Below are positions 44,765 to 54,900 of a stretch of DNA of 64,000 bases, one piece after another. A program made the translations under genes and the position numbers. Numbering within the stretch: the first letter of the stretch is position 1; the number at the start of each line of letters is the position of its first letter. Origin of the DNA: Microvirga sp. (GTDB lineage: Bacteria > Pseudomonadota > Alphaproteobacteria > Rhizobiales > Beijerinckiaceae); assembly GCA_029266525.1 (NCBI GenBank), contig JAQSWQ010000003.1:38436-102435 (forward strand), read 5' to 3'. The notes below the pieces were generated by a model that did no database searches, was not told where the DNA came from, and worked only from the letters and a program-made list of their open reading frames with translations.

Positions 44765-46090
44765 CTACTCAGCCGCCTGCGAGAGCTCGTAATCCGTCGC
44801 GGCCTGCGCGAGGAGGATGCGCCGCCGCTCGCCGATGGCGCGGCGCGCCTGGTCGAGGCCGAGCGTGAAGGCGGCGACGCCGGCGTTGTCGATGTCGCCC
44901 GTGCCGGCCTTGCCGAGCGCAGCGCCCAGGATCTCGTCGGCCTGGCGGTCGAGCGCGTCGAGCTCGTCGATCGAGCGACCGGTATGGGCCCGGCGCACGA
45001 TCGAGAGCAGCTCGCGCAGGAGCTCCATGTTGCGCGACCGCGCGCGGCTCGCGGCGCGGCTTAAGACCGCGGCCACTCCGGAGCCCAGGATCGAAAGCGC
45101 CATCACGCCGAGATAGAACCAGTCGCCGTAGCGCTCGAAGAAGCTCTGGACCTCGCCTTCGTAATAGGCCAAGGCGCCCGGGTGGACCGGCAGGGCCGAG
45201 CTTTTCGAGGTGTCCGGCGCCTCGATGCGGTTGGCGAGCGGCACCTCGCTTGCAAGCCCCGGCCGCGCCACGAAGATCAACCGCGTCAGCTCCGATACGA
45301 CGTTGTCGTCGAGCGAGCTGCGCGCCACGAGCCGGTGGCTGACCCCCAAGGTCTCGATGGTCTCGGCCGGGCGTGGCGGTGTCCCGCCGAAGGAGCCGCG
45401 CACCACCTCGAGGCTCTCGAACATCGGCAGCCGCTGCTCGATCGCATCGGCATCGTTGATGGGGATGAAGACCACCGGCGCGCCGCCGGCGGCGCGCGTC
45501 GCCCCGGCGACCGCCTCCGTCATGGTGCGCCCGGTCACGGTGCCGACCGCGAGCACCGCGTCGACCCGTTTTGAGCGCAGCGCCTCCTCGACCTCGCCGG
45601 CGGCGATCGCCACGACCGCGACGCTGTCCTTCGGGATCTCGTACTGCGCGAGCACGATGTCGAGGAGGGTGCGGTTTGCCGGGATGTCGCGCACCACCCC
45701 GACATTGCGGCCCCACAGGCCCGAAACCTGCGAGATGCCGCTCAACGGCGTGGTCATGAGGAGCGCGGCGTCGCGGTGCAGGATCGTGGCGGTCTGGGCC
45801 TTCACCGGCATGGCGACGTCGGTGCGCACCACCGCGAGATCGGCCTTGTCCTCCTCGAGCGCCCTGGCGCTGCCCTCCACGCCGTCGGTGAGGACGAGCC
45901 GCAGGCGCACGGTCGCGCGCTCGCGGGCAAGATACTGCGACAGCGCGACCACGAGGCGCGTGTTCTCGCTGCCGACCGCCCCGACGGCGACCTTGAGCGT
46001 CGTCGGCAGCGAGGTCCACTGATAGAAGACAAGGCCCCCGGCGAGCGCCGCGAAGCTGATGGCGAGCGCGAGAAAGAACGGACGCCGCAT
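44765..46090 (-). CDS. TAXI-type solute-binding protein, membrane anchored, without TRAP partner
   Basis: 441 residues from the ATG at 46090. An N-terminal helix (PFFLALAISFAALAGGLVFYQW) is followed by the TAXI (TRAP-associated extracytoplasmic) binding domain (TLKVAVGAVGSENTRLVVAL, DLAVVRTDVA, GRNVGVVRDIPANRTL). At about 325-345 there is a second helix (FYLGVMALSILGSGVAAVL) and then a cytoplasmic Arg/Ala-rich helical tail of about 95 residues. Classical TAXI proteins are secreted and pair with a DctQM fusion permease; none is present nearby. It may act as a sensor rather than a transporter component. Confidence 0.85.
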   Translation of the reverse strand: MRRPFFLALAISFAALAGGLVFYQWTSLPTTLKVAVGAVGSENTRLVVALSQYLARERATVRLRLVLTDGVEGSARALEEDKADLAVVRTDVAMPVKAQTATILHRDAALLMTTPLSGISQVSGLWGRNVGVVRDIPANRTLLDIVLAQYEIPKDSVAVVAIAAGEVEEALRSKRVDAVLAVGTVTGRTMTEAVAGATRAAGGAPVVFIPINDADAIEQRLPMFESLEVVRGSFGGTPPRPAETIETLGVSHRLVARSSLDDNVVSELTRLIFVARPGLASEVPLANRIEAPDTSKSSALPVHPGALAYYEGEVQSFFERYGDWFYLGVMALSILGSGVAAVLSRAASRARSRNMELLRELLSIVRRAHTGRSIDELDALDRQADEILGAALGKAGTGDIDNAGVAAFTLGLDQARRAIGERRRILLAQAATDYELSQAAE

Positions 46091-46132
46091 GGGGCGAAGG
46101 TGAACCCCTCCCGCCAAGGGCGCAAGCCCGGC

Positions 46133-47242
46133 TCAGGCCGCCATCCTCAGGCGCCGGAAGCGGAAATCCGGCCGCACGCTGCGCACCAGCATCATCTCGC
46201 CGACGTTCTCAGGGGTGACGACGCCGACGAGCCGGCCGTGATCGTCGAGCACGAACAGCGCCGGCGCCTTCGCCTGGTTGAGGGTCGCGAGCCCCGCCTC
46301 GAGCGGGCGCCAGGCAGGCAGGCTCGGCACCTCGCGGACCATGCTGTCGGCGACCGGCGCCGAAGGCCCCGCCTCCCGCAGCGCGCCGATCAGCGCGTCC
46401 TTGGTGAGGAGCCCGCGCGGGCGCCCGGCGCCGTCGAGGATCGGGAACTCCTTCTGGGCGGTGCGCAGCAGGAGGTCGACGGCGTCGCCGAGCGTCGCGC
46501 CGGGGGCGAGCGTCCCGACCGGCGTCATCATGGCGTCGCGGACCGAGAGCCCCTGCGTGCCGTCCCGGAAGGCGACGTGCTGCGCCTCCGCGGTCGCGGC
46601 GAGATAAACGAACAGGCCGATGACGATCAGCATCGGGCTCACGAACAGCCCGGCGAGCGCGAACAGGAAGGCGGCGCCCTGGCCGATGCGCGCCGCGACG
46701 CGCGTCGCCTCGGCGCGGCCCATGCGCATGGCGAGAAGCGCGCGCAGCACCCGGCCGCCGTCCATCGGGAACGCCGGAATGAGGTTGAACACCACGAGGA
46801 AGATGTTCGCGGCCGCGACCCGCGCGAGGAGCGAGGCCCGCGGATTCTCGAGCTCGGTCATGGCGGCGCCGTCGAGCGAGAGGCCGAGCCACAGGATGAG
46901 CACGGCGGCGATGACAACGTTCACGGCCGGGCCGGCGAGCGCCACGACCAGCTCCTCGGAGGGCTTCTCCGGGATGCGCTCGAGGCTCGCGACGCCGCCG
47001 ATCGGCCATAGCGTCACCTCGGGCGTGCGGATGCCGTAGCGCCGCGCGGCGAAGATGTGCCCGAACTCATGCGCCAGCACGCAGGCGAAGATCAGCACGA
47101 TGAACAGGACGCCCTCGAGCGCCGCCTCGCGTCCCCCGACCCGCCACTGCGCCGCCCCGATCCACACGAGGAAGAGCAGGAAGGTCATATGAATGCGCAC
47201 CACCGTGCCGGCGATGGTGGCGATGGGGATGGACCAGAGCAT
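46133..47242 (-). CDS. Site-2 protease (M50) with CBS domains
   Basis: 369 residues. The membrane metalloprotease part has the zinc site HEFGH (58-62) and the third ligand in NLIPAFPMDGGR, with about six helices. Two CBS domains follow from about 235 (VRDAMMTPVGTLAPGATLGDAV and VADSMVREVPSLPA), which usually bind adenosyl nucleotides and tune activity. This is the SpoIVFB / Rip3-like subgroup. Substrate unknown. It is encoded next to the TAXI-like protein on the same strand, with 42 bases between them. Confidence 0.94.
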   Translation of the reverse strand: MLWSIPIATIAGTVVRIHMTFLLFLVWIGAAQWRVGGREAALEGVLFIVLIFACVLAHEFGHIFAARRYGIRTPEVTLWPIGGVASLERIPEKPSEELVVALAGPAVNVVIAAVLILWLGLSLDGAAMTELENPRASLLARVAAANIFLVVFNLIPAFPMDGGRVLRALLAMRMGRAEATRVAARIGQGAAFLFALAGLFVSPMLIVIGLFVYLAATAEAQHVAFRDGTQGLSVRDAMMTPVGTLAPGATLGDAVDLLLRTAQKEFPILDGAGRPRGLLTKDALIGALREAGPSAPVADSMVREVPSLPAWRPLEAGLATLNQAKAPALFVLDDHGRLVGVVTPENVGEMMLVRSVRPDFRFRRLRMAA

Positions 47243-47382
47243 TTCGACCTCGCGACACCGCCACGGCCCTGCCGGGCGTCAAAGTAGGCGTCGGGGCGAA
47301 GGCATCGCCATGCCTTGCACCGTAAACTCCTTCGCATCACTTTCTGCCGGGCGCGGACTGCCGCGCGCCGCTTAGTGCCTGC

Positions 47383-47400
47383 CCGCCATTCTAGCGGCGG
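47383..47400 (-). terminator. Possible terminator of the second oxidase operon
   Basis: CCGCC (47383-47387) pairs with GGCGG (47396-47400), immediately after the stop codon of the cytochrome c gene (which reads down to 47401). The T-run is absent on the downstream side. Confidence 0.35.
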
Positions 47401-48219
47401 TTAATATTGCAAGGTCGTGGCGTAGAACTCGGCGAGCCTGTTGATCTCCCGGTCCGTCAGCTTGGCCGAGACGCTGCGCATGCGCGTATAAATGTCGTTG
47501 CGGCGGCTGCTGTCACGGAAGGCGCGGAGCTGCCGGGCGAGGTACTCGCGGTTCTGGTGCGACAGCGTCGGCGTCTCGATCGGCCCGCCGGCGCTGAAGC
47601 CGTGGCACGAGTTGCACGCCGGCAGGGCCCGGGCCGGATCGCCGCGCTCGACGAGCCGCACGATGTCCTCGTCGACGACCTCGGCCGTGGTCGGGTCGAG
47701 GCTGCGCCGGTTGGCGGCGGCGAAATGCACCGAGACGGCGCGGATCTGGTTCTCCTCCAACGTCTGGGCGATCGGCGTCATGATGTCGTTCGCGCGGCTG
47801 CCGGTCTTGTAGTCGTGGAGCTGTTTGTAGATCGCCACCGCGGATTGCCCGGCGAGGTTCGGGTTCTGCGGGTCGGAGGCGATGCCGCGCTGGCCGTGGC
47901 AGGCTACGCAGCCTTCGGCGACGACCGCGCCCATGTCGGTCGGCCGGCTGAGCGTGCGCAGGAGCTGCGTGCTCCAAGCGACCTGCGTCGTCGGCTCCGC
48001 CTTGGCCGCACTCGTCGGCTGGCGGGTCGAGGGCGAGCCGGGCACGAGGCCGACCGCTCGGCAGATCGCCGTGAAAGGGTCGATGCCGGCGCCATAGCCT
48101 TGCACGACCGGGATGACGACGAAGCCCATCACGATCGAGAAGGCGAGCATCCCGCCGATGATGAGGCTCGCCCAGGTCCGCCAGGGGCGGTCGAGGTCGT
48201 CGAGGTCGGCGGGTTTCAT
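47401..48219 (-). CDS. Membrane-anchored diheme cytochrome c
   Basis: 272 residues: an N-terminal membrane helix (about 16-38, WASLIIGGMLAFSIVMGFVVIPVVQ) and two heme-binding sites, CVACH (104-108) and CNSCH (202-206), each followed by a c4-like fold (GQRGIASDPQNPNLAGQS; GFSAGGPIETPTLSHQN). Met ligands are plausible in DIMTPIAQ and RMRSVSAKLTD. It is the last gene of the second oxidase operon, 4 bases after subunit I, so it is probably the direct electron donor to that oxidase. Confidence 0.93.
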   Translation of the reverse strand: MKPADLDDLDRPWRTWASLIIGGMLAFSIVMGFVVIPVVQGYGAGIDPFTAICRAVGLVPGSPSTRQPTSAAKAEPTTQVAWSTQLLRTLSRPTDMGAVVAEGCVACHGQRGIASDPQNPNLAGQSAVAIYKQLHDYKTGSRANDIMTPIAQTLEENQIRAVSVHFAAANRRSLDPTTAEVVDEDIVRLVERGDPARALPACNSCHGFSAGGPIETPTLSHQNREYLARQLRAFRDSSRRNDIYTRMRSVSAKLTDREINRLAEFYATTLQY

Positions 48220-48222
48220 TCC

Positions 48223-49854
48223 TCACCCCCTGCCGTCGACGCGGTGGATGATGGCCTGCGGCGCGTTGATCCAGAAGGCCTGCGCGATCGGGTAGCCGTA
48301 GGCGGCGATCATCAGCACCAGCACGAGCACGTTCCAGAGCGCGAAGCCGTTGAGCGCCGCCGGCACGCGGGCCGGCGGATGCACCGCGACGGCGTAGAGC
48401 GGACGCAGGGCGCTGAACGCGACCGCCCGCGCCCGGTGGAACTCTAGAAGGTTCCAGATGAACAGGCCGGCGCTGGCGAGAAGGATGAGGCCGCCGGCGA
48501 AAGAGACCAGCACCCATGGCCCCCAGGCGGCGATGATCGGGTCCGCGTAGTTGAAGGTCGCGACCCGTCGCCACTGCCCCTGCAGGCCGAGATAGTGCCA
48601 GGGCAGCGTCAGCACCATCATGCCGATGAACCACAGCCACAGCTGGACACGCTGCGCCTTCAGCGAGGCGGGCGTGCGCCCGGTCAGCGTTGGCCAGATC
48701 GCGTAAGCGATGGCGAAGTACATGATGACCACGGTGCCGCCAAAGATGAGGTGGAAATGCGCCGTGACCCACGAGGTGTTGTGCACCATCGCGTTCATGC
48801 CGTAGCTCATGTTGATGAGCCCGCCGCCGCCGCCGAACCACAGCATGAAGAAGGCAAGCCCGGTGGCTAGGACCATCGGGCGCTCCCAGGGCAGCGCGGC
48901 GATCCAGCCGAACAGCCCGCGCCCGCCGCGCAGGCGCCCGGCGATCTCCATGGAGGCCGTGATTGTGAACACGGTCAGGAGCGTCGGCGCGGCGACGAGC
49001 GCCGTTAAACTCATCTGGAGGAATTTGAAGGCGTTCGACTGCTGCGGGTCCATGAACAGGTGGTGCATGCCGACCGGCAGCGAGTAGATCAGGAACAGGA
49101 TGAAGGTCAGCCGCCCCATGGTGTCCGAGTAGAGCCGCCCGCCCGCCGCCTGCGGCGCCATGGTGTAGAAAGCGATGTAGGAGGGGATGAGCCAGAAATA
49201 GACGATGGCATGGAGCGTCCATGAGAAGAGCGTGCGCGACAGGCCGACGTCGATGCCGAGGTTCCAGCCGAAGGCGGCCGGGATGACCTGGAACACGAGT
49301 TCGGCCGAGACGCCGACCGTCGTCCACAGCCACATGACCGCGTTCGCGACCGTCGCGAACATGGCAAGCGGCACCGGCCGGCCCGGGTTCTCCCGCTTCC
49401 AGCCGGCCATCGCCGCGATCATGATCCCGCACCAGGCCCAGGAGGCGGCGACGACGAGCACGAGGCCGATATAGAACCAGGGGCTCGCGGTCAGCGGCGG
49501 GTAGAACGTGAAGAGGACGGTCGCCGTGCCGCCGAAGATGGTGACGACGGCCATCGCCACACCGAGGATGCCGACCAGGAAGGCGAGCCAGGCGATGCGG
49601 GGGAAGGGCAGGGGCCGCCCGAGCGCCGTCTCGGCCACGTAGTAGCCGAAGCCCATGACCATGAAGGTGGTGAGCACATAGGCCATGGCGACGCCGTGCG
49701 CCGTCACCGAGGTGAAATAGGCGTTGGCAGTGAGGAGCGGCGCCGGCAGGGGGCTGCGCGCCCACATCTGCCACACGCCGAGCACGCAGGCGACGGCGAA
49801 AGCTGCGAAGGCGAGCCAGAGATGCGCGAGCGTCAGTCGCCTAGCGTGCGTCAC
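48223..49854 (-). CDS. B-family (ba3-like) heme-copper oxidase subunit I
   Basis: 543 residues with 12 to 13 helices. Differs clearly from CoxA: low-spin heme ligand region VTAHGVAMAYV, active-site TLHAIVYFWLIPSY with the His-x3-Tyr cross-link pair, MHHLFMDP for CuB, and HFHLIFGGTVV. There is no D-channel GNWFVP segment or HPEVY, as expected for B-family oxidases, which have one proton channel and high oxygen affinity. It overlaps subunit II by 14 bases. Confidence 0.93.
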   Translation of the reverse strand: MTHARRLTLAHLWLAFAAFAVACVLGVWQMWARSPLPAPLLTANAYFTSVTAHGVAMAYVLTTFMVMGFGYYVAETALGRPLPFPRIAWLAFLVGILGVAMAVVTIFGGTATVLFTFYPPLTASPWFYIGLVLVVAASWAWCGIMIAAMAGWKRENPGRPVPLAMFATVANAVMWLWTTVGVSAELVFQVIPAAFGWNLGIDVGLSRTLFSWTLHAIVYFWLIPSYIAFYTMAPQAAGGRLYSDTMGRLTFILFLIYSLPVGMHHLFMDPQQSNAFKFLQMSLTALVAAPTLLTVFTITASMEIAGRLRGGRGLFGWIAALPWERPMVLATGLAFFMLWFGGGGGLINMSYGMNAMVHNTSWVTAHFHLIFGGTVVIMYFAIAYAIWPTLTGRTPASLKAQRVQLWLWFIGMMVLTLPWHYLGLQGQWRRVATFNYADPIIAAWGPWVLVSFAGGLILLASAGLFIWNLLEFHRARAVAFSALRPLYAVAVHPPARVPAALNGFALWNVLVLVLMIAAYGYPIAQAFWINAPQAIIHRVDGRG

Positions 49855-50383
49855 AGAGCGCCCTCCCGCTGCCGTCCGGCTTGAACTCGGCCTCCGGGAC
49901 CACCCGCACCGTCGCCCACATCTGGCTATGGCCGAGGCCGCAATATTCGTGGCAGGGCATCAGGAGGTCGCCGGTCCTCGTGAAGACCGTGTGCACCTGG
50001 CTGACATAGCCCGGCACGATCATCGTGTTGACGTTTGTCCCGGTGACCAGGATGCCGTGGATCACGTCGGGGCTCGCGAAGCGCAGGGTGACGCGCTTGT
50101 TCGCGGGCAGGAGGATGCATTGCGGCTGGAACGCGAACTGGGTCGCGACCATGCGCGCGGTGATCTGGCCGCCCGCGTCGATGCTCGTGCCGAGGTTCTC
50201 CTCGGTGAACTCGCCGGTGAGATGAAGGGTCTTAGGGTCGACGGTCTCGATGTTGCTCGGCGGGTTGATGTGGTGGACGATGCCCGCATAGAGGATCGCC
50301 ACCATGATGACGGTGATCGTCCCGGTCACCACGATGGTCCAGCGCAGCTCGGAGCGCAGGATCGCCTCTTCGCTGACAGCCAT
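49841..50383 (-). CDS. B-family oxidase subunit II (CuA)
   Basis: 180 residues: one N-terminal membrane helix (about 15-37) and a periplasmic cupredoxin domain. CuA ligands are C144, C148, H152 and M155 in PCHEYCGLGHSQMW, with the partner His in SPDVIHGILV. The single helix (aa3 CoxB has two) fits the ba3 type, in which subunit IIa supplies the missing helix; that gene is directly upstream at 50385. Confidence 0.93.
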   Translation of the reverse strand: MAVSEEAILRSELRWTIVVTGTITVIMVAILYAGIVHHINPPSNIETVDPKTLHLTGEFTEENLGTSIDAGGQITARMVATQFAFQPQCILLPANKRVTLRFASPDVIHGILVTGTNVNTMIVPGYVSQVHTVFTRTGDLLMPCHEYCGLGHSQMWATVRVVPEAEFKPDGSGRALCDAR

Positions 50384-50384
50384 G

Positions 50385-50546
50385 TCAGCTCACCATGCCG
50401 CGCGGCAGGAAGACGAAGAAGTAGACGAAGAGCCAGGCGAGCAGCAGGAACCCGACAGTCAGGCCCGACAGCGCCAGTGCTCCTCGTGGAACCAATTCCA
50501 AAGCTGCCTCGAGGGCAGCATCGTCCTGGTCGTGCTCTGTGGCCAT
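50385..50546 (-). CDS. One-helix subunit IIa (CbaD-like) of the B-family oxidase
   Basis: 53 residues, first gene of the operon, ending 1 base before the subunit II start. An acidic N terminus (TEHDQDDAALEAALE) precedes one membrane helix (ALALSGLTVGFLLLAWLFVYFFVF) and a short basic end (LPRGMVS). Thermus ba3 oxidase has a subunit of this kind (IIa) that replaces the first helix of A-type subunit II. Position, size and topology all match, so I consider this a real gene although it is short. Confidence 0.8.
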   Translation of the reverse strand: MATEHDQDDAALEAALELVPRGALALSGLTVGFLLLAWLFVYFFVFLPRGMVS

Positions 50547-50608
50547 CTGAGGTGAGGCTCGCGACTGTATGAACTCAGGGCTGATTGCGAGATTCCTTGT
50601 AGGTTAGA

Positions 50609-51853
<1,245 letters not shown>

Positions 51854-51894
51854 GGGGAATCCACCGGAGGGGCCGGGCGGCCGAAGTCGCGCCG

Positions 51895-51922
51895 GTTATA
51901 GGCGGGGGTCTCCGGGCGCAAG
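51895..51922 (-). promoter_or_regulatory. Possible argG promoter overlapping a post-putA hairpin
   Basis: On the minus strand CTTGCG (51917-51922) and TATAAC (51895-51900) are 16 bases apart. The -35 part lies in the inverted repeat GGCGCA-AG-TGCGCC (51915-51928), which begins 1 base after the putA stop and could end putA transcription. Confidence 0.4.
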
Positions 51923-51929
51923 TGCGCCG

Positions 51930-54900
51930 CTACTCGTCCATCGCCAGCAGTACGGCGTTTCCTCCGGCCGCTGCGGTGTTGATCGTGACCGTCTGCTCGG
52001 TCGCGAAGCGCAGGAGGTAATGCGGCCCTCCCGCCTTTGGGCCGGTGCCCGAGAGCCCGTGCCCGCCAAAGGGCTGCACGCCGACGACGGCGCCGATCAT
52101 GTTGCGGTTGACGTAGACGTTGCCCACGCTGAGCCGCTCGACGATGCGCTCGACGGTCTCGTCGATGCGCGAATGGATGCCCAACGTCAGGCCGTAGCCC
52201 GAGGCTTCGACCGCCTCGAGCACCTGGTCGAGGTCGCGCGCCCGGTATCGCACGACATGCAGGATCGGCCCGAACACCTCCTCCTCGAGCGCGGCGGGAC
52301 GGTCGAGCTCGAAGATGTGCGGGGGGAGGAAGAGGGTGCCTTGCCCCTCCCCCCTCGCGGGGGAGGGTGCCGAGCGGAGCGAGGCGGGAGAGGGGGGATT
52401 TCGACGTCCCGCTCCCCTCTCCTCGCTCGCGCCTTGCGGCGCGAGTCGGCCCTCCCCCGCAAGGGGGGAGGGGTACCACACCCGCTTCGCCTCGCGGCAC
52501 ATGCGCGCGACATGCGCGTCGAGCCGCGCCTTGGCCTCGGCGTCGATCACCGGGCCGATTTGGGTCGAGGGGTCGCGCGGGTCGCCCAATTTCAGCTCGC
52601 GCGCGGCGCCGGCGATCATCTCGATCATGCGCTCGGCCACGTCCTCCTGCAGGCAGAGGAGCCTCAGCGCCGAGCAGCGCTGGCCGGCCGAGCGGAAGGC
52701 GGAGGTGACGACGTCGTCCGCGACCTGCTCCGGGAGCGCGGTCGCGTCGACGATCATGGCGTTGATGCCGCCGGTCTCGGCGATGAGCGGCACGATCGGC
52801 CCATCCTTGGCCGCAAGCGCCCGGTTGATGAGGCGGGCGACCTCGGTCGAGCCAGTGAAGACCACGCCGGCGATGGCGGCATGCTCGACGAGGCGCGCGC
52901 CGACCTTGCCGTCGCCCGGCAGGAGGTGCAGCACGTGCCCCGGCACGCCGGCCTCGTGCAGCAGACGCACGGCTTCGGCCGCGACGAGCGGCGTCTGCTC
53001 GGCGGGCTTCGCGACCACGCTGTTCCCGGCCATCAGCGCCGCTGCGACCTGGCCGAGGAAGATGGCCAGCGGGAAGTTCCACGGCGAGATGGCGACGAAG
53101 ACGCCGCGGCCGCGCAGCCGCAGCAGGTTCGACTCGCCGGTCGGCCCGGGCAGACGCTCGCGCTCGCCGAACAGCCTGCGCCCTTGCGCCGCGTAGTAGC
53201 GGCAGAAATCGATCGCCTCGCGCACCTCGGACAAGGCATCGTCCAGCGTCTTGCCGCCTTCCGCCTGCAGGAGATGGATGAAGCGCCCGCGCCGCGCGTC
53301 CAGGAGATCGGAGGCGCGCTCGAGGGCCGCGGCGCGCGTTTCTGCCGGGGTCACGTCCCAGGCTGCGAAACCGCGTTGCGCCGCCTGCACGGCCTGGTCG
53401 GCGGTCGCGGGGCTTGCTTCGACGACGCGGCCGACAAGGGCGCCGTCGGTCGGGCTCGGCACGTCGCGCGGCACGCCTGCGCCGGGCTTTCCCTTCACGA
53501 TCGGTGCCGCCTCGCCCGGACCCCGCGCGCGCTCGATCTCGGCGAGCAGCGAGTCGAGCGCGGCGCGGTGGCCGAGCTCGACTCCGCGCGAGTTGCGGCG
53601 CTCCGGCGCGAAGAGGTCCCGCGGCAGCGGCAGGCGCGTGTGGCGGGCGCGCTCAGCCGTGCCGACGATCTCTGCCGGTCGCTTCAATAGCGCCTCGACC
53701 GGCACCTCGGGGTCGGCCGCGACCGACACGAAAGAAGAATTTGCCCCGTTCTCCAACAGGCGCCGGACGAGATAGGCGAGGAGATCGCGGTGCCCGCCGA
53801 CCGGTGCATAGGTGCGGCAGGCGGCGCCGGGTACAGTCTCGATCAGCCGCCCGTACAGCACCTCGCCCATGCCGTGCAGGCGCTGGAACTCGTAGCCCGG
53901 ACCGCGAGCGGAACGGTCGTCCTGCCGGGCAACCTTTTGTCCGCCGGCAAGATCGACGATCGCCGCGACGGTGAGCGCGTTGTGGGTCGCGAATTGCGGG
54001 AAGACGCGCGGGCGAAGCGAAAGCAGCCGCTCGGCGCAGGCCATGTAGTTCAGGTCGGTCATGGCCTTGCGGGTGAAGACCGGGTAGTCGTCGAGCCCGC
54101 GCTCCTGGGCGCGCTTCACCTCGGTGTCCCAATAGGCGCCCTTGACGAGGCGCAGCATGAGGCGGCGGTCGAGGCTCTCGGCGAGGGCGGCGACCCAGTC
54201 GATCGCTGCGAGGCCGCGCTTCTGATAGGCCTGGATTGCGAGGCCGAACCCCTCCCATCCCGCCAGTGAGGCGTCCGGGAGCACGGCGCCGATCACCTCG
54301 AGGGACAATTCAAGCCGGTCGGCCTCCTCGGCGTCGATCGTGAAGTTGAGGTCGAAGGCCCGCGCTTTGCGGGCGAGCTCGATGACGAGGGGCACGAGCT
54401 CGCTCAGAACACGCTCGCGGCTCACCGCCTCGTAGCGCGGATGCAGCGCCGAGAGCTTGACCGAGATGCCGGGCCGGTCGGGCAAGGGCTCGTTCCCCGC
54501 CGCGCGGCCGATCGCCTCGATCGCGGCGGCGTAGGAGTGGAAATAGCGCTGCGCGTCGGCCGCGCTGCGCGCGCCCTCGCCCAGCATGTCGAAGGAGTAG
54601 CGGTAGAGCCGGCCGGAGCCCGACTGCGCCCGCTCCAGCGCCTCCTCTATGGTCTGGCCGAGCACGAAATGGCCGCCCATCGCGCGCATGGCCTGGCGCG
54701 TCGCGGCGCGCACGGCCGGAAGCCCCACGCGCTTCGCGAGCTGACCCAGAATGCCCTCCGGCGTCTCGCCGGGCTGGATGATGCGCGCCGTAAGGCCGAG
54801 CGCCCAGGCCGAGGCGTTGACCAGGAAGACGTCCGAGCGCGTCTCGTGATGGGCAAAGTCGCCCTGGCCGAGCTTGTCCTCGATCAGCCGGTCGGCGGTG

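Noticed and set aside
47278..47283. TTGACG on the minus strand as a promoter of the M50 protease gene
   Set aside because: No acceptable -10 hexamer lies at 16-18 bases distance.
52310..52520. Reading the repeat in putA as a sign of a pseudogene
   Set aside because: Both ALDH halves stay in one frame across the insert and all catalytic motifs are present.
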